A stretch of 64,000 bases of DNA from Caballeronia novacaledonica (GTDB taxonomy: Bacteria > Pseudomonadota > Gammaproteobacteria > Burkholderiales > Burkholderiaceae): contig NZ_OGTP01000015.1 of NCBI RefSeq assembly GCF_900258035.1, positions 99,750 through 163,749 of the forward strand. Reading direction: 5' to 3'. Position numbers and translations under genes: made by a program. Positions 26,889 through 35,291 of this stretch are shown piece by piece. Positions within the stretch are counted from its first letter, which is position 1. Each line of letters begins with the position of its first letter. The notes beneath the pieces are model-generated. The model searched no databases, was not told the origin of the DNA, and was given only the letters and a program-made list of their open reading frames with translations.

Positions 26889-28771
26889 ACCAGCGTGCAA
26901 CGCAAACGGAAACGGCCGCGACTTCGAGCACGATCCGGCTGACCGCCGCGCAGGCCATCGTGCGCTATCTCGTGGCCCTTCGCAACGAGCATGGCGAAGC
27001 GCTTTTCGGCGGCGTGTTCGCGATCTTCGGCCACGGCAATGTCGCGGGCATCGGCGAAGCGCTGTATCGGCATCGCGATGAATTGCCGACGTATCGCGCG
27101 CACAACGAGCAGGCGATGGCGCATAGTGCGATCGCCTATGCAAAAGCGCACATGCGACGCCGCATGATGGCGGTGACGACGTCCATCGGTCCGGGCGCGA
27201 CCAATCTCGTGACCGCCGCGGCGCTCGCGCATGTGAACCGCCTGCCGGTTCTTCTGGTGCCCGGCGATATCTTCGTCTCGCGCGCGCCCGATCCGGTGTT
27301 GCAGCAAGTCGAAGACGCTCATGACGGCGGCGTGTCCGCGAACGATGCGTTGAAAGCGGTGTCGCGATACTTCGATCGCATCGTGCATCCCGCGCAATTG
27401 CTGAGCGCCTTGCCGCGCGCGATTCGCGTGCTCACCGATGCGGCGCTCTGCGGTCCCGTCACGCTCGCGCTGCCGCAAGACGTGCAGGCGATGGCGTACG
27501 ACTACCCTGCTTCGTTCTTCGCGCCGCCGGTCGTCGAGTTTCATGCGCCCGCGCCGATTCCGCGCGAGATCGAACGCGCCGCAGCGATGCTGCGTGAAGC
27601 ACGTGAACCGATGATCGTATCGGGCGGCGGCGTGCTGTACGGACTCGCAACCGACGCCTTGCGCGCGTTCGCGCACAAGCACGGCGTTCCGGTTGCGGAA
27701 ACGCAGGCGGGCAAAGGCGCGCTCGCGTGGGACGATGCGTTGAACGTCGGCGGCATCGGCGTGACGGGCGCATCGGCGGCGAACGAACTCGCTCATGCGA
27801 GCGATTGCGTGCTCGCTGTCGGCACGCGCTTGCAGGACTTCACGACCGGATCGAACACGCTCTTCACGCAGGCGCGGCTCGTCGCGATCAATGCGAATCC
27901 GTTCGATGCGTTGAAGCAGAACGCGCTCTCCGTGCAGGCCGATGCGCGCGCCGCGCTCGATGCGTTGTCGGATGCGCTCGGCGACTGGCGCGCGGCGCCG
28001 CAATGGACGACGCGCGCGCATCGGCTCGCGAACGAATGGCGCGAGACCGTCGCGCACGTGACGAGCGCGCCCGTCGCGGATGGCGTGTTGCCGCGCGAAG
28101 CCGATGTCATCGGCGCGGTGCAGCGTTCGGACGATGCATCGCCCCATCGGGACATCGTCGTGTGTGCGGCGGGCACGCTGCCGGCGGACTTGCAGAAGCT
28201 GTGGCGCACGGGTGCGCCGGGCGGCTATCACGTCGAGTACGGCTATTCGTGCATGGGCTACGAAATCGCGGGCGGTGTGGGCGTGAAGCTCGCGCGGCCG
28301 GATCGCGAGGTGATCGTGATCGTCGGCGACGGCAGCTATCTGATGATGAATAGCGAACTCGCCACGTCCGTGATGCTCGGAGCGAAGATCATCGTCGTGT
28401 TGCTCGACAATCGCGGGTTTGGCTGCATCAATCGATTGCAGCAGGCTTGCGGGGGGGCGCCGTTCAATAATCTTATCGATGATTGCAGGCAAGGCGCGCC
28501 CGGTGCACCCGAGATCGATTTCGCGATGCATGCGCGCTCGCTGGGCGCGTTGTCGGAGCATGTGTCGAGCATCGACGAATTGCAAGCCGCGATGAAGCGC
28601 GCGCGTGCGGCGGATCGAAGTTATCTGATTGCTATCGATACCGATCCGGCTCGGCCTACCGAGGAAGGGGGATGGTGGTGGGAGGTTGCCGTGCCCGAGG
28701 TTTCTGACCGCGAAGCGGTCGTGGTTGCTCGGGAAGGTTATGAGCGGGCGCTCAAAGCGCGGGGATTTTAG
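26885..28771 (+). CDS. iolD: 3D-(3,5/4)-trihydroxycyclohexane-1,2-dione hydrolase
   Basis: This 628-residue thiamine-diphosphate enzyme opens the inositol-derived ring after the inosose dehydratase step. The catalytic glutamate lies in YRAHNEQAMAHSA at about residue 75. The ThDP-Mg motif starts at VGDGSYLMMNSE near residue 480 and continues to VLLDNRGFGCI. The ATG at 26885 overlaps the iolC stop. A 9-bp direct repeat GGGGATTTT brackets the stop codon. Immediately after it comes repeat element A, which separates it from iolE. Confidence 0.95.
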   Translation: MNQRATQTETAATSSTIRLTAAQAIVRYLVALRNEHGEALFGGVFAIFGHGNVAGIGEALYRHRDELPTYRAHNEQAMAHSAIAYAKAHMRRRMMAVTTSIGPGATNLVTAAALAHVNRLPVLLVPGDIFVSRAPDPVLQQVEDAHDGGVSANDALKAVSRYFDRIVHPAQLLSALPRAIRVLTDAALCGPVTLALPQDVQAMAYDYPASFFAPPVVEFHAPAPIPREIERAAAMLREAREPMIVSGGGVLYGLATDALRAFAHKHGVPVAETQAGKGALAWDDALNVGGIGVTGASAANELAHASDCVLAVGTRLQDFTTGSNTLFTQARLVAINANPFDALKQNALSVQADARAALDALSDALGDWRAAPQWTTRAHRLANEWRETVAHVTSAPVADGVLPREADVIGAVQRSDDASPHRDIVVCAAGTLPADLQKLWRTGAPGGYHVEYGYSCMGYEIAGGVGVKLARPDREVIVIVGDGSYLMMNSELATSVMLGAKIIVVLLDNRGFGCINRLQQACGGAPFNNLIDDCRQGAPGAPEIDFAMHARSLGALSEHVSSIDELQAAMKRARAADRSYLIAIDTDPARPTEEGGWWWEVAVPEVSDREAVVVAREGYERALKARGF

Positions 28772-28907
28772 GGGATTTTCGTGGAATCCTTAGTGGTCTA
28801 TTGGCACTGCCCCTGTGCGGGGCGGCAGTCGCTTTCTTTGCTGCTGCAATGAAGGCAGCTTTTATCGCGCGCGGCGCGGGGGCTTTTTGAAGCTTCGAGG
28901 GTTTTCG

Positions 28908-29006
28908 CCGGATCCCGTTTTCGTGTCGGTCTATTGGCGTTGCCCCTGTGCGGGGCGGCAGTCACTTTCTTTGCTGCTGCAAAGAAAGTAACCAAAGAAA
29001 GCAGCT
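28908..29006 (+). repeat. Hairpin repeat unit (R unit) in element A
   Basis: The unit runs from GGATCCCG through GGTCTATTGGCG to AAAGAAAGCAGC. It holds a GCCCC/GGGGC hairpin and a perfect 11-bp stem, ACTTTCTTTGC with GCAAAGAAAGT, around a 4-nt loop. Confidence 0.88.
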
Positions 29007-29095
29007 ATCCCCAGCCTAAGCACTTCATGCCGGCCGCGGCACAGGCGATTGGCTGAATGGAACGGCTATAGCGAGTGCCCTCACAAGCAGAACAC

Positions 29096-29360
29096 GGCTT
29101 GGCTCGCGCACGGTCTGCCGCACCACATGTTTTAAGGCGCTGGTTCAGCACGAAATAGCTTCGGCACAGCGCTTCGCGCTGCCGTTGGGTATGCAAGGGA
29201 AACCACCTGTATGCAACGGTTATGCGGCAAGACGGCAATGTGAGCAAGAACGCGCGCGCAAACCCGATTGACCCGTCGGCCGCGTAGCGGGCCGGAGCTA
29301 TTTGGTGCGGAACCAGATTGTTATGTGGTGCGATGAGTCAGACCGTGCGCGAGCCAAGCC
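29096..29360. repeat. Core of element A, bounded by 20-bp inverted repeats, inverted orientation
   Basis: The 265-bp core begins at GGCTTGGCTCGCGCACGGTC (29096-29115) and ends at its exact reverse complement (29341-29360). The sequence GGTATGCAAGGGAAACCA reads on the + strand at 29188-29205. In element B it reads on the - strand, so this core is flipped relative to the other copies. Confidence 0.88.
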
Positions 29361-29445
29361 CGGTGATTGTTGTGAGGGCACTCTTTAGGCGAGTGCCATA
29401 TTGGAGGAGAAAATTGGCCAACGTGCGTGTGACCGCGGGCCTGAA

Positions 29446-29543
29446 AAGCTGCTTTCTTTGGTTACTTTCTTTGCAGCAGCAAAGAAAGTGACTGCCGCCC
29501 CGCACAGGGGCAACGCCAATAGACCACTAAGAACACGGGATCC
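29446..29543 (-). repeat. Hairpin repeat unit (R unit), inverted, in element A
   Basis: This is the reverse complement of the unit at 28908-29006. It begins GCTGCTTTCTTTGG and ends at CGGGATCC, forming the right arm of the composite. Confidence 0.88.
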
Positions 29544-29690
29544 GGCGAAAAAACCCGATGTACCTTTCTTCAGCAGCAGCAAAAAATAACCGCCGCCCCG
29601 CACGAGGGGCAACGCTAATAGACCGACACGAATACGGGATCCAGCGATACAACATCGCCCCCGCGCACAATAAACGAAGAGGAAACCACA

Positions 29691-30593
29691 ATGGCATTAA
29701 ACGTCCGCATCGGCATCAATCCATTGTCGTGGATGAACGACGACTTGCCTTCTCTCGGCGGGGAGACCCCTCTGTCTACCGCACTGACGGAAGGAAAACA
29801 AATCGGCTATGAAGGTTTCGAGCTAGGCAACAAGTTCCCCCGCGAGCCGCAGGCACTAAAAGCGCTGCTTGCACAATACGATCTCCAGCTCGTCTCCGGC
29901 TGGTACTCGGGAAAACTCGCGCAACGCAGCGCAGAAGAGGAAATAGAAGCCGTCGGCCCACATCTCGACCTCCTGGCGAGAAACAACGCAACCGTCATGG
30001 TCTACGGTGAAGTCGCCCATTCGATTCAGGGCGCACCGCGCCCGCTCTATCAACGTCCGCGCTTTTTCTCGGACGCGCAGTGGAACGAATACGCCGAGCG
30101 CCTGAACCGCTTCGCCGAATTCACGCTCACGCGCGGCGTGCGCGTCGCCTATCATCATCATATGGGCGCGTATGTCGAAACGCCCGCGGATGTGGATCGC
30201 CTGATGGCGCTGACCCACGATGCAGTCGGTCTGCTGTTCGACGCGGGCCACATCACGTTCGCGGGCGGCGATGCCCTGACCGTGCTGCAAAAGCACATCG
30301 CCCGCGTGTGTCACGTGCATTGCAAGGACGTGCGGCCGGACATCGTGAAGCTCGCGCGCAATCGCAACTGGAGTTTTCTCGATGCGGTCATCAACGGTGC
30401 GTTCTCCGTACCGGGCGACGGCTGCGTGGATTATCCGGGCATCATCGCGTGTCTCGCGCAGCACGATTACGACGGCTGGCTCGTCGTGGAAGCGGAACAG
30501 GATCCGGTGATCGCGCCGAGCTACGCGTATGCCGAAAAGGGCTATCGCACGCTGCGCGCGCTCGTCGACGCAACATTCAAGGAGGCGGCATGA
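29691..30593 (+). CDS. iolE: myo-Inosose-2 dehydratase
   Basis: This 300-residue TIM-barrel enzyme dehydrates scyllo-inosose in the second step of inositol catabolism. The start VRIGINPLSWMNDDLPSLGG, GYEGFELGNKFP, AYHHHMGAYVET and VCHVHCKDVRPD are IolE signatures and include metal-binding histidines. AGAGGAA lies upstream of the ATG at 29691. It is separated from iolD by 0.9 kb of repeat and coupled to iolB by an ATGA overlap. It may therefore depend on read-through or on a promoter inside the repeat. Confidence 0.95.
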   Translation: MALNVRIGINPLSWMNDDLPSLGGETPLSTALTEGKQIGYEGFELGNKFPREPQALKALLAQYDLQLVSGWYSGKLAQRSAEEEIEAVGPHLDLLARNNATVMVYGEVAHSIQGAPRPLYQRPRFFSDAQWNEYAERLNRFAEFTLTRGVRVAYHHHMGAYVETPADVDRLMALTHDAVGLLFDAGHITFAGGDALTVLQKHIARVCHVHCKDVRPDIVKLARNRNWSFLDAVINGAFSVPGDGCVDYPGIIACLAQHDYDGWLVVEAEQDPVIAPSYAYAEKGYRTLRALVDATFKEAA

Positions 30594-31402
30594 GCCTGCT
30601 GGTGAAAGCATCGCGCGAGGCACAAACCATCGCGCGCGTCACGCCCGATTCCGCGGGCTGGAAGCACGTCGGCTTCGCGGCGTATCGCCTGAACGCGGGC
30701 GATGTCGTGCACGTCTACGATGCCGATCGCGAAAGCTGCATCGTCGTATTGACGGGCACCGTGAGCGTCGAGGCGGGCGACGAGCATTATCAGTCGATCG
30801 GCTCGCGCGACAGCGTGTTCGAAGATGCCGCGCCCTATGCGGTCTACGTGCCGCCGAAGCTCGCGGCGATCGTGCGCGCGGAACGCGACGCGGAAATCGG
30901 CGTCGCGAGCGCGCCCGCGAAGGGCGAGTTTCCGCCGCGGCTGATCGAGCCGTCGCAGATGAAGCGCTCGACGCGCGGCAAGAACGCGAATACGCGCTAC
31001 GTGTGCGACATTCTTCCGCAAACGGAAAACGCCGAGTCCTTGCTCGTGGTCGAAGTGCGCACGCCCGGCGGACATGCATCGAGCTATCCGCCGCACAAGC
31101 ACGATCAGGACAACGTGCCCGTCGAGAGTTCGCTCGAGGAGACGTACTACCATCGGCTGAATCCGCCGCAAGGGTTTGCGTTTCAGCGCGTCTATACCGA
31201 CGAGCGCGACCTCGACGAAACGATGGCCGTCGAAGATCACGATGTCGTGATGGTGCCGCGCGGATATCATCCGGTGGTCGTGCCGTATGGCTACGACAAT
31301 TACTATCTCAACGTGATGGCGGGCGACAAGCGCACGTGGCACTTCAAGAACGATCCGAAGCACGAATGGATCGTGGAGCGAGACAGCAAGGCATCGGCCT
31401 AG
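30590..31402 (+). CDS. iolB: 5-deoxy-glucuronate isomerase
   Basis: This 270-residue cupin-fold enzyme isomerises 5-deoxyglucuronate to 5-dehydro-2-deoxygluconate, the substrate of IolC. SSYPPHKHDQDN is the metal-binding cupin motif, and VMVPRGYHPVVVPYGYDNYY and NVMAGDKRTWHF are family signatures. The ATG overlaps the iolE stop, with GGAGG just upstream. Its stop TAG shares four bases with the stop of the convergent LivF-like gene. Confidence 0.95.
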   Translation: MSLLVKASREAQTIARVTPDSAGWKHVGFAAYRLNAGDVVHVYDADRESCIVVLTGTVSVEAGDEHYQSIGSRDSVFEDAAPYAVYVPPKLAAIVRAERDAEIGVASAPAKGEFPPRLIEPSQMKRSTRGKNANTRYVCDILPQTENAESLLVVEVRTPGGHASSYPPHKHDQDNVPVESSLEETYYHRLNPPQGFAFQRVYTDERDLDETMAVEDHDVVMVPRGYHPVVVPYGYDNYYLNVMAGDKRTWHFKNDPKHEWIVERDSKASA

Positions 31403-32097
31403 CCGATGGAAAGCCATTCGCGCATGACTTCCTCGTCCCGAGCGAGCGACGCGATCGCGCCATCGAACTGAATCGCTCCATGGCCCATCACTGCGACGCG
31501 CGCATCGAGCATGCGCGCGATCGTCAAACGCTCTTCGATCAGCAGCATCGCGACGCCGCGTTCGCGCAGCGCCGCGAGACACGCGGCCACTTGCGCGAGC
31601 ACTTGCGGCGCTAGCCCTTCGCCGGGTTCGTCGATGACGACGAGCGAAGGATCGCCCGTCAGCGTGCGCGCCAACGCGAGCATCTGCTGCTCGCCGCCCG
31701 ATAGCGCGCCCGCCTTCACCGACGCGCGCTCTTCCAGCACGGGAAACAATCGATAAGCATCCCTTATCGAAAAGCGTGTGCCTTTCCTTTCGCCGAGCAG
31801 GAGATTTTCACGTACGGTGAGCGCGGGAAACACGTCGCGTGTTTCGGGCACGTAACCGATACCGAGCCGCGCGATGCGGTGCGGCCTTGTTCCGACGAGC
31901 TGAACATCGCGATAACGCATGTCACCCGCGCATCGCACGAGTCCCATGATGGCCTTCGCGAGTGTCGAACGTCCCGAGCCGTTGCGTCCGGCGAGCGCCA
32001 CGACTTCCCCTTCGCCGATGCACAGGTTCACGCCGTGCAGAACCTGCGCCGCGCCGTACCACGCGCGCAAACCGTCGATGCGCAGTGCCGCGCTCAT
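31399..32097 (-). CDS. Branched-chain-type ABC transporter ATPase (LivF family), Walker A Lys replaced by Arg
   Basis: This 232-residue ATPase is the last gene of a Liv-type operon. Walker A reads GRNGSGRST, so the invariant lysine is Arg43 (codon CGT at 31969-31971). The other motifs are intact: LSGGEQQ, VVIDEPGEGL and the LivF-like VRENLLLGER. The lysine contacts nucleotide phosphates, so ATP hydrolysis by this subunit may be weakened. Its ATG overlaps the LivG stop as ATGA. It converges on iolB with a 4-bp CTAG overlap in which both genes end in TAG. Confidence 0.88.
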   Translation of the reverse strand: MSAALRIDGLRAWYGAAQVLHGVNLCIGEGEVVALAGRNGSGRSTLAKAIMGLVRCAGDMRYRDVQLVGTRPHRIARLGIGYVPETRDVFPALTVRENLLLGERKGTRFSIRDAYRLFPVLEERASVKAGALSGGEQQMLALARTLTGDPSLVVIDEPGEGLAPQVLAQVAACLAALRERGVAMLLIEERLTIARMLDARVAVMGHGAIQFDGAIASLARDEEVMREWLSIG

Positions 32098-32834
32098 GAC
32101 GCGAATGCCCCGAGATAGGCTTCCCGCACATCGCGATTCGCACGTATCGCGGCGGGCGTGCCGGTCGCGATCACGCGCCCCTGCACGAGCACCGAGATGC
32201 GATCCGCGAGACTGAACACCGCGTCCATGTCATGCTCGATCACGAGCAGCGTGCGCCTTTCCGTCGTCGCGCGAATCAACGCGAGCGCGCGTGTCGCCTC
32301 CGCGCGATTCATGCCGGCGGTGGGCTCGTCGAGCAGGATGAGCGGCGCGTCGGTCGCGAGTGCAATGCCCAGATCGAGCGCGCGCTGCTCGGCGTAAGTC
32401 AGACGCGCGGCAAGTTCATCGGCGCGTTCCGTGAGTCCGATGGCGTCGAGCATCGCGTGTGCGCGTTCATCGATTCTTCGCGAAGGCAGCCATCGATCGA
32501 AAAACCGCGATGACGACGCGCCGAGCGCCGCGCAACGCAGATTGTCGAGCACCGACAAACCGCCGAACACGCTCGTCGTCTGGAAGCTGCGCGCAAGCAA
32601 ACGGGAGACGCGCTGCGGCGGCTTGCCCGTGATGTCGATTCCCTGCGCGACGATGCGCCCGTCATCGGGCCGCGCGCGCCCCGAGATCAGATCGAAGAGC
32701 GTGGACTTGCCCGCACCGTTCGGTCCGATGAGCGCGTGCCGTTCGCCCTCCGCAACGTGCAGATCGACGCCGCGCAACACACGCGTCGCGCCGAAACGCC
32801 TGGTCAGGCCGTGCAGTTCGAGCGCGGCGCTCAT
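32094..32834 (-). CDS. Branched-chain-type ABC transporter ATPase (LivG family)
   Basis: This 246-residue ATPase has Walker [30 protein letters not shown], Walker B LILLDEPTAGM and switch histidine VIEHDMD. The signature reads LTYAEQR, with alanine in place of the usual glycine, a variant I recall in some LivG subgroups. It should pair with the LivF-like subunit on the cytoplasmic face. The start at 32834 overlaps the LivM stop as ATGA, and the neighbour downstream overlaps in the same way. Confidence 0.9.
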   Translation of the reverse strand: MSAALELHGLTRRFGATRVLRGVDLHVAEGERHALIGPNGAGKSTLFDLISGRARPDDGRIVAQGIDITGKPPQRVSRLLARSFQTTSVFGGLSVLDNLRCAALGASSSRFFDRWLPSRRIDERAHAMLDAIGLTERADELAARLTYAEQRALDLGIALATDAPLILLDEPTAGMNRAEATRALALIRATTERRTLLVIEHDMDAVFSLADRISVLVQGRVIATGTPAAIRANRDVREAYLGAFAS

Positions 32835-33907
32835 CGCGCGGACCTCGTGCGTCGCGCGAGCCATAGACCGAGCAAGGCGCACGGCAATGCGATCAGCCAC
32901 GCGCGCATATCGATTCTTCCCGCATAGAGCGCCTCGACCGGCACGACGACCGCGACACCCCAGACCATCGCGCTGAACGCGGCAAGGCCCAGCGTTCGCG
33001 CATCGCGCCGGATCAGACCCGCGACGCCCTCCGGCGCGGCGATCACGACCCACACGAAGAAGAGCCCGAGGTACATCGGCCACGCGGCGCTCACGCTCGC
33101 CACCGCGACGCTTAGGAACGTCAGCAGCACCGCGCCGATCACCGGCCCGAAGAATGCGCCCGCCCCGCCGATCACGGTCGCGACGAGCACGCTCGTCGAG
33201 CGCGCGAGGCCCACGCCTTCCGACGACACCAGCTCGACATTGATCAACGTCAGCACGCCCGCGATGCCCGCAAAAAACGCCGACACGACGAGCATCGTGA
33301 AACGCACGCGCGCCGGCGCGAAGCCGATCGCGGCCGCGCGCGCGGGATTGTCGCGCACGGCGTTCGCGAGGCGGCACATCGGCGTGCGCGAGAAGGCGAA
33401 CATCGCGAGCGCCGCGACGACGCACCAGCACGCGATCAGCGCATACGCCTCGCGCAACGGTCCGAAGGTCCACGCGAAGAACGCCGGTCCGCTCGCGCGA
33501 TCGATCGTCACGCCGCCCTCGCCGCCGAACCATCCCGGCACGAGCCACACGCACGCGGCGACGAGTTCGCCGATGCCGAGCGTGATCATCGCGAACGCCG
33601 TGCTCGCGCGTTGCGTCGAGATCGCGCCGAACACGATGGCGACGAGCATCGCCGCGAATCCGCCGACGATCGGCAAGAGCGGCAGCGACACGCCGTAGCG
33701 ATTGAACACGTGCGCGGCGGCGAATGCGCCGAGCCCCGAATACACGGCGTGGCCGAACGAGAGCAAACCTGTCTCGCCGAGCAACAGGTTGTACGAGAGC
33801 GCGAAAACGATCAGCGTCGCGGTCTGCGCGAAATACGCGAGCAGCCAGGATTGACCGAAGAAGAGCGGCAGCGCGAGCGCCACGGCGAGCGCGAGAAATC
33901 TAGGCAT
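32831..33907 (-). CDS. Branched-chain-type ABC transporter permease (LivM family)
   Basis: This 358-residue inner-membrane protein has about ten hydrophobic helices. ALSYNLLLGETGLLSFGHAV and VIGGAGAFFGPVIGAVLL are LivM family signatures. A C-terminal extension of about 50 residues adds two more hydrophobic segments. It overlaps the LivH gene by 8 bp and the LivG gene by 4 bp. Confidence 0.9.
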   Translation of the reverse strand: MPRFLALAVALALPLFFGQSWLLAYFAQTATLIVFALSYNLLLGETGLLSFGHAVYSGLGAFAAAHVFNRYGVSLPLLPIVGGFAAMLVAIVFGAISTQRASTAFAMITLGIGELVAACVWLVPGWFGGEGGVTIDRASGPAFFAWTFGPLREAYALIACWCVVAALAMFAFSRTPMCRLANAVRDNPARAAAIGFAPARVRFTMLVVSAFFAGIAGVLTLINVELVSSEGVGLARSTSVLVATVIGGAGAFFGPVIGAVLLTFLSVAVASVSAAWPMYLGLFFVWVVIAAPEGVAGLIRRDARTLGLAAFSAMVWGVAVVVPVEALYAGRIDMRAWLIALPCALLGLWLARRTRSAR

Positions 33908-34841
33908 CGTGCGTGCGCTCGCCGAAGAGTCCGCGCGGCCGCGCGGCCAGCATCGCGACGAGCATGAGGTAAGGCAGCACGGGCGAGAGCTGCGCGACCG
34001 TCAACGCGCTCCACGCGGGCGGCAGCGTGACGCCGAGCGACGCGGCGATGCCGCCCGCCGACACGCTCGCGCCGACCGCGAAAGTCTGCACGCAGCCGAT
34101 CAGCAGCGAGGCGACGAGCGCGCCGCCCAGCGACCCGAGCCCGCCGATCACGACGACGACGAACACGATGGGGCCCATCGCGTCGGCCATCGCCGGTTCG
34201 ATGACGGCGAGCGGCGCAGCGATCACGCCGCCGAGCGCGGCGAGCGCGGTGCCGACGGCGAAGACCATCGTGAACACGCGCGGCACGTCGTGGCCGAGCG
34301 TTTCGACGGTGGCGGGATGCGTGAGCGCCGCGCGCACGACGAGGCCCGTCTTCGATACGCGCAAGCTCAGCCAGAGCGCGCCGAGCATCAGGACGGCGAC
34401 CGTCATCATGAACACGCGATAGCGCGCGAACGACGCGCCGTACAGTGTGAAGAGCGGACCGTCGAGCACAGGCGGAATCGATGCGGGTAACGGTCCGAGC
34501 CCCCACACGAGCTTCACGCCCTCGCCGATCACGATGGCCGCGCCGAACGTGAGCAGCATTTCCGCCAGCGCGCCGCGCGCATGCACGCGTCTGAGCAACA
34601 GCCGTTCGAACAACGCGCCCGCGATGCCGACGGCCAACGGCGAAAGAATCAGCGCGAACCAGAATCCGCCATACGCGGCGAGCGCCTGCCCGACATACGC
34701 GCCGAGCATATAGAAGCTCGCTTGCGCGAAGTTGAGCACGCCGAGCATCGAAAAAATCAGCGTCAGCCCCGCCGACAGCATGAACAGCAGCAACCCGACG
34801 CTCACGCCGTTGAGCAGACTCACGCAGAGCCACTGAAGCAA
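33900..34841 (-). CDS. Branched-chain-type ABC transporter permease (LivH family), TTG start
   Basis: This 313-residue permease has eight or more hydrophobic segments. AGLTLIFSMLGVLNFAQASFY and VVIGGLGSLGGALVASLLIG are LivH signatures. The TTG at 34841 is the best start: GAGGGCG precedes it and it lies 9 bp after the thioesterase stop. A GTG five codons further in is an alternative. The operon contains no periplasmic binding protein, so the ligand is unknown. Confidence 0.86.
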   Translation of the reverse strand: MLQWLCVSLLNGVSVGLLLFMLSAGLTLIFSMLGVLNFAQASFYMLGAYVGQALAAYGGFWFALILSPLAVGIAGALFERLLLRRVHARGALAEMLLTFGAAIVIGEGVKLVWGLGPLPASIPPVLDGPLFTLYGASFARYRVFMMTVAVLMLGALWLSLRVSKTGLVVRAALTHPATVETLGHDVPRVFTMVFAVGTALAALGGVIAAPLAVIEPAMADAMGPIVFVVVVIGGLGSLGGALVASLLIGCVQTFAVGASVSAGGIAASLGVTLPPAWSALTVAQLSPVLPYLMLVAMLAARPRGLFGERTHDA

Positions 34842-34850
34842 GACGCGCCC

Positions 34851-35288
34851 TCAGCCGGTGATGAGCGGCTTCAGCGCATCGACGAGCGGCGCGGGCAGCG
34901 GCACCGGCCTGCGCGTCACGCGATCCACATAGACGTGCACGAAATGTCCCTGCGCGGCGGCGCTGTCCGAACCTTCCGCGAAGATCGCCACTTCGTAGCG
35001 CACGCTCGTGTTGCCGAGCTTCTCGACGCGCAAGGCCGCCTCGACGGCTTCAGGAAACACGATCGGCGCGAAGAAGTTGCAGCGCGTCTCGACGACGAGG
35101 CCGATGGTCTCGCCCTCGCTGAAATCGAGCACGCCCGCGCGCAGCAGATATTCGTTCACGACCGTGTCGAAGTAGCTGTAATAGACGACGTTGTTGATAT
35201 GCCCGTACACGTCGTTGTCCGACCAGCGCGTGCTGATCGCGAGAAAGTGCGCGTAGTCCGCGCGCGTGGTCGGAACCGGCTTGCTCAT
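34851..35288 (-). CDS. Hotdog-fold acyl-CoA thioesterase (4-hydroxybenzoyl-CoA thioesterase family)
   Basis: This 145-residue cytosolic protein has the YbgC/4HBT signature RWSDNDVYGHINNVVYYSYFD, whose aspartate is the probable catalytic residue. It hydrolyses an acyl- or aroyl-CoA to free acid and CoA; the substrate is not predictable. It lies 3 bp after the alcohol dehydrogenase gene and 9 bp before livH, so it is part of the transporter operon. Confidence 0.87.
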   Translation of the reverse strand: MSKPVPTTRADYAHFLAISTRWSDNDVYGHINNVVYYSYFDTVVNEYLLRAGVLDFSEGETIGLVVETRCNFFAPIVFPEAVEAALRVEKLGNTSVRYEVAIFAEGSDSAAAQGHFVHVYVDRVTRRPVPLPAPLVDALKPLITG

Positions 35289-35291
35289 CGC

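Larger units (their letters stand above)
28794..29645. repeat. Composite repeat element A (inside the iol operon)
   Basis: This first copy of a three-copy intergenic element lies between iolD and iolE and fills the whole 0.9-kb gap. Rightward-facing hairpin units are at 28794-28860 (degenerate) and 28908-29006. Leftward-facing units are at 29446-29543 and 29561-29642 (degenerate). Between them are a module containing GCCGGCCGCGGCACAGGCGA and a core. Frames that are open in it translate to GAAVTFFAAAKKV-like strings but have no coding support. Confidence 0.9.

Noticed and set aside
28772..29690. CRISPR array, because of repeated hairpin units
   Set aside because: The units are about 100 bp, few, in both orientations and irregularly spaced. 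There are no spacers of constant length and no cas genes.
32380..32410. LivG signature LTYAEQR as a defect
   Set aside because: Alanine at this position is, from memory, common in one LivG subgroup, so it is not by itself evidence of lost function.
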